Assembly: GCF_025370775.1 (NCBI RefSeq)
Contig: NZ_JAMXEX010000002.1
Location: 186,001-250,000, forward strand
Length of the DNA stretch: 64,000 nucleotides
Direction of reading: 5' to 3'
From: Ancylothrix sp. D3o
GTDB taxonomy: Bacteria > Cyanobacteriota > Cyanobacteriia > Cyanobacteriales > Oscillatoriaceae
Shown here: in pieces, positions 35,750 through 44,321 of the stretch
Position numbering within the stretch: position 1 is the first letter of the stretch
Layout: the number at the start of each line of letters is the position of its first letter
Translations under genes and position numbers: made by a program
Notes under the pieces: model-generated
What the model was told of the DNA's origin: nothing
Database searches by the model: none
Seen by the model: the letters and a program-made list of their open reading frames with translations, nothing else

Positions 35750-36640
35750 TTAAGACTTTTGCTTTTGAACAACCACATCCGGCGACAAACTCACCACACC
35801 CCCCAATAAACCCAAAAACGCCGTCCCAAAATGCTGAATTTCCAGAAAACTCGCTTGCTCAGGAGCCGGCTTGTATATCCGAAAAGTCCGCATAACTCCC
35901 AACGTCGCCGCACTTTCCAACGGGCCAATAAAACTCGTATCCCGGTCTAAAAAATACGGCTGATCCACCCAATACTGCATCTGCTCAGCATTCAAAAAAT
36001 AACAACCCGAATGAGGATTCAACGCACGACGAAACACCACCGGCATATCCATCACCTTCCCCATCAACTGCGGTTGATCCTGCACATTGTGAAAACGCTC
36101 CGTCACACGCGGCAGCAAATCCCCATCAACATAAACCTTATTCATAACCCCCACCGGCGACACCTCATAACGATTTGGCTGCAACAAATTCAAATTACCC
36201 ACCTGCTTGCTAAACCACCCCAACTTCACAAAAAACCAAGGATCGTGAAGAATTAAATCATCCTCCAAAAAACAGAAATAATCATACCGGCCCAAATTAT
36301 CCCGCAACACCGCCTGACACTCAAACCCCAACAGCATCGGTTCCACAGTTGTGCGATGATGAGTATATAAGTGAGAAGGCAGAGCAAGCTGATCCAGCAA
36401 GTGGTAATTTTGCGTGGTACAGACGATAATATCAATATCGTGAGATTGAGACTGATTTGCCGGCACAGCCAAACGCAAACCAATATCAATCAAACCTTGA
36501 GACCGGCCATAAAGTTGATGCAAAGCCACCATACAACCACTAAAAGCCAACAAACGAGGCCGGGGGTCTTTAGCCAGAGAAGCGTGCCGGCCCCCACCGC
36601 TAGGATTAAAAAAATGAGCAATCGTAAAGAGAATACGCAT
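35750..36640 (-). CDS. GT-A-like glycosyltransferase of unknown specificity
   Basis: 296 residues. The N-terminus MRILFTIAHFFNPSGGGRHAS resembles a nucleotide-sugar-binding start. A metal-binding type acidic motif FCFLEDDLILHDP (about 135-147) followed by FFVKLGWF and a later HSGCYFLNAEQMQYW region is typical of GT-A enzymes that act on protein- or lipid-linked glycans. I do not recognise the exact family. No membrane segment is obvious. It lies alone on the minus strand between the RTX gene and the type I secretion genes, so it may modify the RTX protein or the nearby polysaccharide; this is guilt by association only. Confidence 0.62.
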   Translation of the reverse strand: MRILFTIAHFFNPSGGGRHASLAKDPRPRLLAFSGCMVALHQLYGRSQGLIDIGLRLAVPANQSQSHDIDIIVCTTQNYHLLDQLALPSHLYTHHRTTVEPMLLGFECQAVLRDNLGRYDYFCFLEDDLILHDPWFFVKLGWFSKQVGNLNLLQPNRYEVSPVGVMNKVYVDGDLLPRVTERFHNVQDQPQLMGKVMDMPVVFRRALNPHSGCYFLNAEQMQYWVDQPYFLDRDTSFIGPLESAATLGVMRTFRIYKPAPEQASFLEIQHFGTAFLGLLGGVVSLSPDVVVQKQKS

Positions 36641-36801
36641 GAGAACTTAAGATACCGTAAATAAATAACCATCAATAAACAGACTTAAAACCCAACCACA
36701 AAAAACAATACCACCCACCCCTACGTCATAAAACCCAACAAACATTAGCTATAACTTTATTGGCTACAAAAAACCACCCAATTCTAGGTAAATTAACAGA
36801 C

Positions 36802-37545
36802 ATGGCAGAGCTTTTTCAAATCGGCAACAAAATCATCCAAGACCATGAAATTCCCGCCCTTCTCATCCGCTACCAACTCATGCCCCAACTATTGAGGGGC
36901 ATCATCATCGACCAAGCCATCGCTAACATCACTTGTAGCGAAGAAGAAACCCAAGCAGCCCTTGAAAAATTCTTCGCCTCACAGCAAATTAGCACCCCCC
37001 AAGCAAGAGACGCATGGCTGCAAAGCCAAAACATGACCTTAGAGCAAATCAAAGAACTCGCCGTCCAACCCCTACGGCTCGAAAAATTCAAAACAGCCGC
37101 CTTTAACTCCAAAGTCGAAACCTACTTTTTCAGCCGCAAAACTCACTTAGATCAAGTAGTGTACTCACTCATCCGCACCCAAGACCCAGGACTCGCCCAA
37201 GAAATATACTTTCGCATCCAAGAAGGCGAACAAACCTTTCCCGAACTAGCCCGTGAATACTCCCAAGGCCCAGAAGCTAGAACCGGCGGACTACTTGGCC
37301 CCGTTCCCCTCTCCCAACCCCACCCAGCCATCGCCAAACTCCTCTCCGTCAGCCAACCTGGACAACTGTGGACACCCCGACCCCTAGCCGAATGGCTTGT
37401 TATTATCCGGCTTGAAAAATTCATCCCCGCACGCCTTGATGACTCAATGCGCCGGCAACTCATTGACGAACTCTTTGAAAACTGGATCAAAGAACAAACT
37501 CAACAAGTCAAACTGCGAACAGCCGCAGTCACCGCTGCCACCTAA
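36802..37545 (+). CDS. Parvulin-type peptidylprolyl isomerase (SurA/PpiC-like)
   Basis: About 247 residues. A helical SurA-like N-terminal part (IPALLIRYQLMPQLLRGII, IDQAIANITCSEEET) is followed by a divergent parvulin domain at about 125-225 (VVYSLIRTQDPGLAQEIYF, FPELAREYSQGPEARTGGLL, EWLVIIRLEKF). No signal peptide is visible, so cytoplasmic action is likely, possibly holding type I substrates before export. Genes of this kind are often next to HlyB/HlyD genes in cyanobacteria. Start uncertain: ATG 36802, or TTG 36760, which adds 14 residues; neither has a good ribosome binding site. Confidence 0.8.
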   Translation: MAELFQIGNKIIQDHEIPALLIRYQLMPQLLRGIIIDQAIANITCSEEETQAALEKFFASQQISTPQARDAWLQSQNMTLEQIKELAVQPLRLEKFKTAAFNSKVETYFFSRKTHLDQVVYSLIRTQDPGLAQEIYFRIQEGEQTFPELAREYSQGPEARTGGLLGPVPLSQPHPAIAKLLSVSQPGQLWTPRPLAEWLVIIRLEKFIPARLDDSMRRQLIDELFENWIKEQTQQVKLRTAAVTAAT

Positions 37546-37800
37546 AGCAAAAAACCGAGAGGGCCACACCAGCACCTCTCCCCTATAGCTTGGGTACAAT
37601 ACAAAAGGCGCATCAACAGGGGCATCAAGCCAAAACCCATAAATTTTTCTAAATCCAGCAAAAGCAGTGCTGGCTTAAAGCTAACATCACAGAATCAATG
37701 CTTTGGAAACATAACAGGAAACCTGTATCACCACAGATAACCGTTCAGTTCACCCTAAATTAAATAAACGTGACCAGCCCCAAAGTTTAAAACCCACCCT

Positions 37801-40800
37801 ATGACGCAACCGATCACCCCCACTCAAATCCCCGCATTTTTAACGCAAACCGCGCCCTTTGACCAACTGGGAGTAGACAGCCTCCAAGCAATTGCCAGCA
37901 AATGTCAACTCTTGCGTTACCGCACAGGCCAGCCAATCTTTGAGCGAGAAAAACTCCCCACCCAAATCGCCATTATTTATCAAGGACAAGCCCGACTCTT
38001 AGGCTATGACCAACGGATGCAAACCCCCGTCAGCATCAAACTCCTCGGCCCTGGGGAACTGATCGGAGCCGCCGGCCTTGTGCGGGGCGAACCCTGTGAA
38101 ACCGCCATTGCCTCCACCGAAGTCATTTGTATTTGCCTCGCAGCCGCCGACTTCTTAAACTATCTCGAAACCGAACCAGCCCTAGAAAGCGCCTTCAAAA
38201 ACAAACCCTACCAAAGCGAAGTTTTTGAACTGATCAGCGTCGAACTGCAACGACGAGCCGACGCAAGCATCAACCTCAAAGAAGTCGCCACCAAACTATC
38301 CCACGAAGCAATCGCCCTCAACATAAAGTCTCCTCAACTCGACCTCGCCAAACTCGACCCAAACCGCCTCTGGCTGATCAGTAGCGGCACCATCGGCGAA
38401 TATGAAACCGCAAGCCGCCTCCCCCTCCAAGGCACCCCACGCACCTTACCCGTCCCAACGAAAGGGGGAGCCAGACTGATCGGATTGCCCCTCAACTTCC
38501 AAGCCACCCCAACCCCTGCTTTAACCGTCCTCCAACCCAGCGAACCCGACAGCCTCCCCCTAGCCCCCATCCAAGACACGCCCCGGATCGTCGAGTACCA
38601 AATCCCAGAAGCGCCTCCCCGACCGCCGGAACCCCCGCGTGATGCCTTCACGACTCCGATCAAATACCCCTTTATACGCGGACGCGGGCCCCTTGACGCA
38701 CCCCTGGCCTGCTTTCAAATGCTCAGCAAACACACCGGCGCCACTTTCCGCAAAGACATCATCCGCCGCGTCCTCGAAGGCCAAATCAAAACCAAAGGCC
38801 AAATCACCCTGCAAACCTGCGGCGCCATCACCGAAATGATGGGACTGCGATCCCAACTCGTTCAAATACCCTCTAGCTATATCGGCAGACTCAAAGCCCC
38901 GGCAATGGTGCCCTGGTACGACAGCTTTGCCATCATCTACAACATCACCGAAAAAGAACTGGTGATGGCTATCCCCGAAAGCGGAATTTCTCGCAAAAAA
39001 CCCGCCGAGTTTGCCGATGTTGCCGGCGAAGCCACCCAAGTTTTGCTTTTAACAGCCCCAGAAAATGAACTCACCAAAGAAAAATTTGGCCTCAAGTGGT
39101 TCATCCCCTACGTCGTCAAATATCGCAGCATCCTCATCCAAGTCTTAGTTGCTTCGTTTTTTGTTCAGCTATTTGGCCTCGCCAACCCGATCATCACTCA
39201 GGTGATTATCGATAAAGTTTTGGTGCAACGCAGCATCGAAACTCTCGACGTTTTGGGCATCTTCTTATTGGGTGTGGGCCTTCTCGAAGCTCTCCTGACT
39301 GCTCTGCGTACCTACCTCTTTGTAGACACTACTAACCGTATTGACCTGAGTTTAGGCAGCGAAGTCATTAACCACCTCGTCCGCTTGCCTCTGAACTTTT
39401 TTGATAACCGCCGCGTTGGCGAACTGGCCGGTCGGATGAACGAACTTGAACGCATCCGTCAATTCCTCACCGGCACCGCCCTCACCGTTGTGCTTGATGC
39501 CGTCTTTTCTGTGGTTTACATCGTTGTGATGTTCGTGTACAGTTGGCTGCTGTCTATAGTTGCTCTCTCCACTGTGCCTCTGTTTGCTGCCCTCACCCTC
39601 ATGGTTTCTCCCATTATCCGAGGTCAACTCAGACAACGGGCCGAACGTTACGCCGATGCTGAATCTTATCTGGTGGAAGTTCTCAACGGTATTCAAACTG
39701 TCAAAGCCCAAAATATTGAAATGCTCTCGCGCTGGAAATGGCTGGAACGCTACGCGAGATATGTGAGTGCCGGTTTTCAATCGGTTCTGACTTCCAGCAA
39801 TGCCGGTAGTATTAGCGGTTTCTTACAAAAACTCTCTGGTTTACTTATTCTCTGGGTTGGCGCTCACTTGGTTATCCAAAATCAACTTAGTCTTGGTCAA
39901 CTTATTGCTTTCCGCATTATTGCCGGTTATGTCACCAGCCCGCTTTTGCGCTTGGTTCAACTTTGGCAAAACTTCCAAGAAACTGCTCTTTCTATTGAAC
40001 GACTCAGCGATATTCTCGATGCTCCTCTGGAAGTCACAGAAGAAAATCGCACCAATATTCCTATCCCGGAAATTGAAGGGGGCGTTAAATTTGAAAACAT
40101 TTCTTTCCGTTTTAAAGAAGCCGGGGCTTTGCAATTGGTGAATATTAACCTCGAGTTCACTCCGGGTGAATTTGTGGGTATTGTTGGGCAAAGCGGTTCG
40201 GGAAAAAGTACGTTGATGAAACTGCTTCAGCGCCTTTATGAACCTCTTTCGGGGCGTATTCAAGTTGATAGCTATGATATTGCTAAAGTAGAGTTATATT
40301 CTCTGCGCCGGCAAATTGGGATGGTCTTACAAGACACTTTGCTTTTTAATGGTACGGTTCAAGAAAATATCGCTCTCAACAACCCAGAAGCCTCGACGGA
40401 AGAAATTATTGAGGCGGCAAAAATTGCGGTGGCTCACGATTTTATTATGTCTTTGCCCAATGGTTATAACTCTATTGTGGGAGAGCGGGGTTCTTCTTTA
40501 TCGGGTGGTCAGCGTCAGCGTATTGCCCTGGCGAGGACGATTTTACAAAATCCCAAATTGTTGATTCTGGATGAAGCGACGAGTGCGCTAGATTACAACA
40601 CAGAGCGTCAGGTGTGCGATAACTTGCAGAAAGCTTTTAGAGATCGGACGGTGTTTTTTATTACTCACCGGCTGAATACGGTCAGAGATGCTGATGTGAT
40701 TTTAATGATGGATCAGGGTTCGGTGGTTGAACAAGGTAAGCATGATGAATTGATGGCACTTAAAGGCCGTTATTACGCTCTTTATCAACAACAGGAATCA

Positions 40801-40809
40801 CAATTGTAA
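37801..40809 (+). CDS. Type I secretion ABC exporter with N-terminal cNMP-binding-like and C39-like domains
   Basis: 1002 residues. Residues about 15-150 form a cyclic-nucleotide-binding fold (LGPGELIGAAGLVRGEPCET), but the phosphate-binding Glu and Arg are missing. After a Pro-rich linker, about 290-420 is a C39-peptidase-like domain in which the usual Asp-Cys-Gly is Asp299-Ala-Pro and the His position reads Ser375, so it should be inactive and act as a substrate-docking domain like that of HlyB. Transmembrane helices cover about 445-700. The ATPase has GQSGSGKST, LSGGQRQR and LILDEATSALD. Expected to export the RTX protein with the HlyD homologue that follows. Confidence 0.93.
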   Translation: MTQPITPTQIPAFLTQTAPFDQLGVDSLQAIASKCQLLRYRTGQPIFEREKLPTQIAIIYQGQARLLGYDQRMQTPVSIKLLGPGELIGAAGLVRGEPCETAIASTEVICICLAAADFLNYLETEPALESAFKNKPYQSEVFELISVELQRRADASINLKEVATKLSHEAIALNIKSPQLDLAKLDPNRLWLISSGTIGEYETASRLPLQGTPRTLPVPTKGGARLIGLPLNFQATPTPALTVLQPSEPDSLPLAPIQDTPRIVEYQIPEAPPRPPEPPRDAFTTPIKYPFIRGRGPLDAPLACFQMLSKHTGATFRKDIIRRVLEGQIKTKGQITLQTCGAITEMMGLRSQLVQIPSSYIGRLKAPAMVPWYDSFAIIYNITEKELVMAIPESGISRKKPAEFADVAGEATQVLLLTAPENELTKEKFGLKWFIPYVVKYRSILIQVLVASFFVQLFGLANPIITQVIIDKVLVQRSIETLDVLGIFLLGVGLLEALLTALRTYLFVDTTNRIDLSLGSEVINHLVRLPLNFFDNRRVGELAGRMNELERIRQFLTGTALTVVLDAVFSVVYIVVMFVYSWLLSIVALSTVPLFAALTLMVSPIIRGQLRQRAERYADAESYLVEVLNGIQTVKAQNIEMLSRWKWLERYARYVSAGFQSVLTSSNAGSISGFLQKLSGLLILWVGAHLVIQNQLSLGQLIAFRIIAGYVTSPLLRLVQLWQNFQETALSIERLSDILDAPLEVTEENRTNIPIPEIEGGVKFENISFRFKEAGALQLVNINLEFTPGEFVGIVGQSGSGKSTLMKLLQRLYEPLSGRIQVDSYDIAKVELYSLRRQIGMVLQDTLLFNGTVQENIALNNPEASTEEIIEAAKIAVAHDFIMSLPNGYNSIVGERGSSLSGGQRQRIALARTILQNPKLLILDEATSALDYNTERQVCDNLQKAFRDRTVFFITHRLNTVRDADVILMMDQGSVVEQGKHDELMALKGRYYALYQQQESQL

Positions 40810-40858
40810 AAAGTCATTGGTCAAGAGTCCTTTGTCTTTTGTTAAAGAAAAAAACTAA

Positions 40859-40905
40859 TGACAAATGACAAATGACAAATGACCAATTACAAATGACAAA
40901 TGACA
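40859..40905 (+). repeat. Heptamer array TGACAAA (STRR type)
   Basis: Six consecutive heptamers of the TGACAAA pattern (with TGACCAA and TTACAAA variants) plus a partial unit, lying between the ABC exporter and HlyD genes. AGGAG just after it (about 40909-40913) is the HlyD ribosome binding site. Confidence 0.85.
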
Positions 40906-40921
40906 TTTAGGAGTTATTTCA

Positions 40922-42610
40922 ATGAAAAGCGATTCTTTTAATTCAAATTCCTTTTCTGATTCAGTTTACGACCAGCCGGTAATTTTAGAGAAACCGGCTT
41001 ATTGGACACAAATTTTTGTCTGGGCAATTGTCAGTGTCACGGGATTTGGTTTACTTTGGGCTACATTTGCCCAAATTGAGCAAGCTGTGCCGGCTGCCGG
41101 CAAACTGGAACCGCAACAAGCTCCGCAAGATGTGCGTCCCGCCGCCGGCGGTGTGGTGCGAGAAGTTTTGGTCAAGGAAGGGGAACTGGTCAAACGAGGT
41201 GAGGTTTTGCTGACTCTTGACCCCACTTCTTCTCAAGCTGATGTGGAGTCTTTACGAAATGTAAAAGAATCTCTCTTGAAAGAAAACCAATTTTATGATA
41301 AGGCGGTCAATGGGGAAACTCTGGCCGCTGCGAATACAGATTTGGAAACGCTGACGCGGGAAAGATTGTCGTTAGTGGGGGATAATGACGTTTATCAAGC
41401 GCTTTTAAATGAGTTTGATTTGGGGACTGGCGGCGGCGGTGGTGGTTTTAGTGCCACGCAACAGGCGCTTTTTTTGGCAAACCGGCGCGAATATTTGGCT
41501 ATTCAAGAGCAAGAGCAAGCGCAAATTCGCAATCTTAATGAAAAGCTGAATGAAATTGATGGCCAGTTGGCTGCCGGTGTGGAACGTTTGATTCGTTCGC
41601 GCGAACAAATGCCAAGGGCTCAAAATCGGCTTTCTTCGGCACAGGCGCAGTTAGCGAAAGCCCAAGATAAGCTGGTAACTGATCAACAAGTGCTTACTAT
41701 TAACGAGGAAATTTTAGGGCAAATTAATCCTTTGGTGGATGAAGGGGCTCTGTCAAAATTGCAACAACAGCGTCAACAACAAGAAGTTTTGACTAAGCAA
41801 GGAAGTGTGATTTCTGCAACAGCAGAATTAGATACCTTGCGGGGAGAAATTGAAGCCAGACAGCGGGAAATTTTACAAACTCAAGATGAGGTTACGGCGC
41901 GTCAAGCTGAAGTAGATCGCTTGCGTTCCCAACAAGATCAAGTGAGAGCAGAAATTGATGTGGCTCGCAAAGATGCAGACAGTAAACGAGCATCTTGGAT
42001 GAGAAATATGCGAGATAAACTGCAAACTAATAAGCAAAGAATTGCTCAAGTTGATTCGCAAATTGGTCAAAAGAAACAAGAGAATTCTAAGCAAATTTCT
42101 CAAATTGAAGGACAGTTAACTAAAGCCCAACAAGCGCTGCAATATCAAGAAGTGAAAGCGCCGGTGGATGGGTTTGTGTTTGATTTAAAAGCTTCACCAG
42201 GTTTTGTGGCGCGGGAAGTTGACCAAAACCCGATGATGAAATTGATTCCCCAAGATAGCCTAATTGCTAAGGTTTATATCAATAACAAAGATATTACTTT
42301 GGTGCAGCCAGGGATGGATGTTGAAATTAATGTGGAGGCGTATCCGTCGATGCAGTTTGGGACAATTAAGGGGAAATTAAAATCAATTGGTTCGGATGCT
42401 TTGTCACCTGTTCCTAACGAACGTCCTTTTTATGCGTTTCCTGCGGAGGTAGAGTTGCCGGTGCAGGCGTTTGAATTAAATGGAAAGGAATATCCTATTC
42501 AGTCGGGGATGGCGATTCAAGGTACTATTAAAATTGGCAAACGCACGGTTATGGAGATGTTTTTGGATAGCATGAGCCGCAAAGTTAAAACTTTGGAAAC
42601 GGTTAAATAG
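40922..42610 (+). CDS. HlyD-family membrane fusion protein of type I secretion
   Basis: 562 residues. A short cytoplasmic N-terminus is followed by one membrane segment (about 30-51, ending GLLWATFAQIEQAVPAAGKL), then lipoyl/barrel strands (GGVVREVLVKEGELVKRGEVLLTLDPT, read in parts), a very long periplasmic coiled coil (about 105-400) and the returning lipoyl half plus beta-barrel (YQEVKAPVDGFVFDLKA, LIAKVYINNKDITLV). It bridges the ABC exporter to an outer-membrane TolC-like channel, which is not in this window. The C-terminus ends in a family-typical RTVMEMFLDSMSRKVKTLE. Same transcript as the exporter, 112 bases apart over a heptamer repeat. Confidence 0.95.
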   Translation: MKSDSFNSNSFSDSVYDQPVILEKPAYWTQIFVWAIVSVTGFGLLWATFAQIEQAVPAAGKLEPQQAPQDVRPAAGGVVREVLVKEGELVKRGEVLLTLDPTSSQADVESLRNVKESLLKENQFYDKAVNGETLAAANTDLETLTRERLSLVGDNDVYQALLNEFDLGTGGGGGGFSATQQALFLANRREYLAIQEQEQAQIRNLNEKLNEIDGQLAAGVERLIRSREQMPRAQNRLSSAQAQLAKAQDKLVTDQQVLTINEEILGQINPLVDEGALSKLQQQRQQQEVLTKQGSVISATAELDTLRGEIEARQREILQTQDEVTARQAEVDRLRSQQDQVRAEIDVARKDADSKRASWMRNMRDKLQTNKQRIAQVDSQIGQKKQENSKQISQIEGQLTKAQQALQYQEVKAPVDGFVFDLKASPGFVAREVDQNPMMKLIPQDSLIAKVYINNKDITLVQPGMDVEINVEAYPSMQFGTIKGKLKSIGSDALSPVPNERPFYAFPAEVELPVQAFELNGKEYPIQSGMAIQGTIKIGKRTVMEMFLDSMSRKVKTLETVK

Positions 42611-42651
42611 TCAATTGTCCTTGGTCATTTGTCCTTGGTCATTTGTCAATA
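42609..42651 (+). repeat. Inverted-orientation 14-mer STRR array
   Basis: Units of TCATTTGTCCTTGG, the reverse complement of the pattern used in the array at 42716-42785. Together the two arrays form a long imperfect inverted repeat around a 64-base spacer that contains TATAAT (42680-42685). Confidence 0.75.
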
Positions 42652-42679
42652 GTTTAGGCTGATTTGTCCAGTCTTGGGT

Positions 42680-42685
42680 TATAAT
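42680..42685 (+). promoter_or_regulatory. rfbC: Possible -10 element of the rfb genes
   Basis: TATAAT, about 100 bases before the rfbC start, between the two inverted repeat arrays. No convincing -35 is present, so this is tentative. Confidence 0.3.
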
Positions 42686-42715
42686 CAATCACCCAGAAGT
42701 ATTGCTATAGGAGGG

Positions 42716-42785
42716 TGGACAAAGAACCATTGACAAAGGAGAATTAACAAAGGAAAATTGACAAAGGACAATTGACAAAGGACAA
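42716..42785 (+). repeat. Five tandem 14-mers TTGACAAAGGACAA abutting the rfbC start
   Basis: Five units of 14 bases (each two heptamers); the last two are identical (42758-42771 and 42772-42785). One base separates the array from the rfbC ATG at 42787, so AAAGGA in the last unit is placed where a ribosome binding site is expected. Confidence 0.88.
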
Positions 42786-42786
42786 A

Positions 42787-43335
42787 ATGAATATAATTCA
42801 AACAGAGATTCCCGAAGTTTTAATTATTGAGCCGAAGGTTTTTGCAGATCCGCGAGGCTTTTTTTTGGAAAGCTTTAACCGGCGAATTTTTGCAGAAAAA
42901 ACCGGCCTTGATTGTGATTTTGTTCAAGATAACCACTCGCGTTCCTCTAAAAACATTTTGCGGGGACTGCATTATCAAATTCAACAACCCCAAGGTAAAT
43001 TAGTCCGGGTAGTAGTGGGAGAAATTTTTGATATCGCTGTCGATATCCGCAAAAATTCTCCCACTTTTGGTAAATGGGTAGGGTATTATTTGAGTGCAGA
43101 AAACCATCGTCAATTGTGGATACCGGCAGGATTTGCACATGGATTTTTAGCCGTCTCCGAAATTGCCGAAGTCCTATATAAAACAACCGAATATTATGCC
43201 CCACAATATGACCGTTGTATTCTTTGGAATGACCCCGATATTGGCATTAATTGGCCCTTAAATGGCGAAACGCCAATATTATCAGCAAAAGATCAAGCCG
43301 GCATCCCCTTAAAAAACGCCGAAACCTTCCCCTAA
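42787..43335 (+). CDS. rfbC: dTDP-4-dehydrorhamnose 3,5-epimerase
   Basis: 182 residues. Third step of dTDP-L-rhamnose synthesis. Family signatures are intact: DPRGFFLESFNRRIF, active-site region DNHSRSSKNILRGLHYQ with catalytic His, QGKLVRVVVGEIFDIAVDIR, and WIPAGFAHGFLAVSE. Start ATG 42787; the in-frame TTG at 42772 lies inside the repeat array and would add only repeat-encoded residues. The ribosome-binding AAAGGA is supplied by the repeat. First of three rhamnose genes in one direction. Rhamnose fits the rhamnosyltransferase-like enzymes nearby. Confidence 0.95.
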   Translation: MNIIQTEIPEVLIIEPKVFADPRGFFLESFNRRIFAEKTGLDCDFVQDNHSRSSKNILRGLHYQIQQPQGKLVRVVVGEIFDIAVDIRKNSPTFGKWVGYYLSAENHRQLWIPAGFAHGFLAVSEIAEVLYKTTEYYAPQYDRCILWNDPDIGINWPLNGETPILSAKDQAGIPLKNAETFP

Positions 43336-43354
43336 ACTCCCAAAAAAATCGTCA

Positions 43355-43390
43355 ATTCATCCGCGTTAATTCGCGTTTATCTGCGGTTTA
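43355..43390 (-). repeat. GCAGATAAAC-type repeat, minus orientation
   Basis: Read on the minus strand: AAACC, GCAGATAAAC, GCGAATTAAC, GCGGATGAATT. Same family as 16047-16080 and 45836-45884. It separates rfbC and rfbD. Confidence 0.7.
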
Positions 43391-43420
43391 AAAATCTTTT
43401 CCTCTTAAAAAATCAAAAAA

Positions 43421-44287
43421 GTGAAAATCCTCATCACAGGGACAAACGGCCAACTAGGCCAAGAATTGCATCACCATCTCAGCGAAAAAACCTATAACAT
43501 CACCGGCCTAAGTCGTGACAAACTAGACTTAGCAAACCCTGATAACATTCGCCAAGTTTTGCAAGAAATTAAACCTGATGTTATTATCAATGCCGGTGCT
43601 TATACAGCAGTGGACAAAGCAGAAAGCGAACCCGAACTTGCTGATGCTATTAACGGAAAAGCAGCCGGTATTTTAGCAGAAGAAGCCAAAAAAATCAATT
43701 CGCGTTTGATTCATGTTTCGACAGATTATGTATTTGATGGTACGGCAAGTCAGCCATATTTAGAAACCGATGAAACCAACCCTTTGGGAGTTTATGGCAA
43801 GTCTAAATTAGCAGGCGAAAAAGCTATTGAGGAGGTTGGCGGAGAGTATCTAATTTTGCGAACTGCATGGGTTTATGGGGTAGGTGGAAAAGGCAATTTT
43901 GTCAAAACTATGTTGCGTTTAGGAGGCGACAGAGAAGAAATTCGGGTGGTTTGCGATCAAATTGGTAGTCCAACTTGGACAGGTGATTTAGCGGAGGCGA
44001 TTGGCAGGTTAATTGAGTTAAAATGGGACTCAGGAATTTATCATTACACGAATAGCGGTGTCGCCAGTTGGTATGATTTTGCGGTGGCGATTTTTGAAGA
44101 GGCAAAACAACGGAATTTTCCTTTAAAAGTTGCAAGAGTCGTTCCTATTACGACATCAGAATATCCCACACCGGCCCGCCGGCCTGCTTTTTCTGTTTTA
44201 TCTTCTAAAAAAATCTCGGCTGTTTTGGGATCTCACCCTCCACACTGGCGACAATCTCTCAGAAAAATGTTAGAAAAAAACCAGTAG
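43421..44287 (+). CDS. rfbD: dTDP-4-dehydrorhamnose reductase
   Basis: 288 residues, short-chain dehydrogenase of the extended type, last step to dTDP-L-rhamnose. NADPH-binding ILITGTNGQLGQEL at the N-terminus, IINAGAYTAVDKAESEP, catalytic HVSTDYVFDG (Thr/Tyr-x3-Lys with YGKSKLAGE), and RTAWVYG are all present. The start is GTG 43421, four residues before the Rossmann glycine motif. It follows rfbC by 85 bases, including an inverted copy of an intergenic repeat, and precedes rfbA by 34 bases. Confidence 0.95.
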   Translation: MKILITGTNGQLGQELHHHLSEKTYNITGLSRDKLDLANPDNIRQVLQEIKPDVIINAGAYTAVDKAESEPELADAINGKAAGILAEEAKKINSRLIHVSTDYVFDGTASQPYLETDETNPLGVYGKSKLAGEKAIEEVGGEYLILRTAWVYGVGGKGNFVKTMLRLGGDREEIRVVCDQIGSPTWTGDLAEAIGRLIELKWDSGIYHYTNSGVASWYDFAVAIFEEAKQRNFPLKVARVVPITTSEYPTPARRPAFSVLSSKKISAVLGSHPPHWRQSLRKMLEKNQ

Positions 44288-44321
44288 TCATACCCAATTA
44301 CCTTACAATACGCAATCATCA

